Source: Pseudomonas psychrophila (GTDB lineage Bacteria; Pseudomonadota; Gammaproteobacteria; Pseudomonadales; Pseudomonadaceae). From it: 64,000 nucleotides of DNA. This document shows positions 63,959-64,000 of this stretch, in pieces. Under the pieces are notes generated by a model that was not told where the DNA came from, made no database searches, and worked only from the letters and a program-made list of their open reading frames with translations. How positions within the stretch are numbered: the first letter of the stretch is position 1; each line of letters starts with the position of its first letter. The stretch covers positions 367,229 through 431,228 of the forward strand of contig NZ_JYKZ01000004.1 of assembly GCF_001043005.1 (NCBI RefSeq), written 5' to 3'. Made by a program: the position numbers and the translations under genes.

Positions 63959-64000
63959 CTACGAAAAACGGTTTAGCGCCAACATACAAGCCGCTGACGA

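Overview
The window is chromosomal DNA of a fluorescent-type Pseudomonas (P. fluorescens/P. putida relatives). The evidence is the Entner-Doudoroff/glucose cluster with HexR-type operators, arcDABC, gcsR-gcvHP-sdaA-gcvT, algU-mucA-mucB-mucD, tctDE/tctCBA, phaG and olsBA, plus many copies of the GTGGGAGCGAGC...GCTCGCTCCCAC REP palindrome. Most genes are housekeeping or core metabolic genes. No insertion sequence, prophage or CRISPR array is visible.

Layout. 1-8.7 kb (minus strand): end of the glucose uptake operon (gtsABCD, start of oprB) and the GtrS/GltR two-component system, with a tandem AP2-like protein between them. 7.7-12.2 kb: glk-edd, divergent from gapA-mgsA across a promoter region with two HexR boxes. 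12.3-17.8 kb: an iron/heme island (ECF sigma factor, FecR-type anti-sigma, TonB heme receptor with signalling domain, heme oxygenase) with three candidate Fur boxes, then a DUF454 protein. 17.9-25.1 kb: two divergent arginine/ornithine antiporters and arcABC behind an ANR-like box, then a DUF5064 protein. 25.3-33.1 kb: gcsR and its target operon gcvH-gcvP-sdaA-gcvT; a complete sigma-54 control region (three 18-bp activator sites, IHF site, -24/-12 promoter) can be read upstream of gcvH. 33.1-38.2 kb: cold-shock protein, RDD protein, then algU-mucA-mucB-mucD on the minus strand. 38.7-44.6 kb: nadB, followed by a four-gene accessory cassette that looks like an orphan type VI secretion effector module (small protein, DUF4123 adaptor, lipoprotein, class-3 lipase). 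44.6-47.2 kb: ygfX, sdhE, ygfZ and an HDOD protein. 47.4-53.9 kb: tricarboxylate sensing and transport (tctDE, tctCBA, AbrB family). 53.9-57.4 kb: ung, a small lipoprotein, a CWC protein, an RsuA-type pseudouridine synthase, phaG and tRNA-Gly(CCC). 57.5-63.1 kb: a diguanylate cyclase, a LysE exporter, a ClsB-like phospholipase-D protein, YceI and the ornithine-lipid genes olsBA behind a likely Pho box. 63.1-64.0 kb: no gene found, only a mosaic of degenerate direct and inverted repeats.

How the genes work together. The left third imports glucose (OprB, GtsABCD), senses it (GtrS/GltR), phosphorylates it (Glk) and sends it into the Entner-Doudoroff pathway (Edd, GapA), with methylglyoxal synthase directly behind gapA as a possible triose-phosphate overflow. 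ArcDABC makes ATP from arginine under low oxygen. The gcv-sda operon turns glycine through serine to pyruvate. The accessory effector cassette is the most novel part. The most informative regulatory reads are the GcsR/IHF/sigma-54 region, the HexR pair, the Fur sites, the tctD direct repeat and the olsB Pho box.
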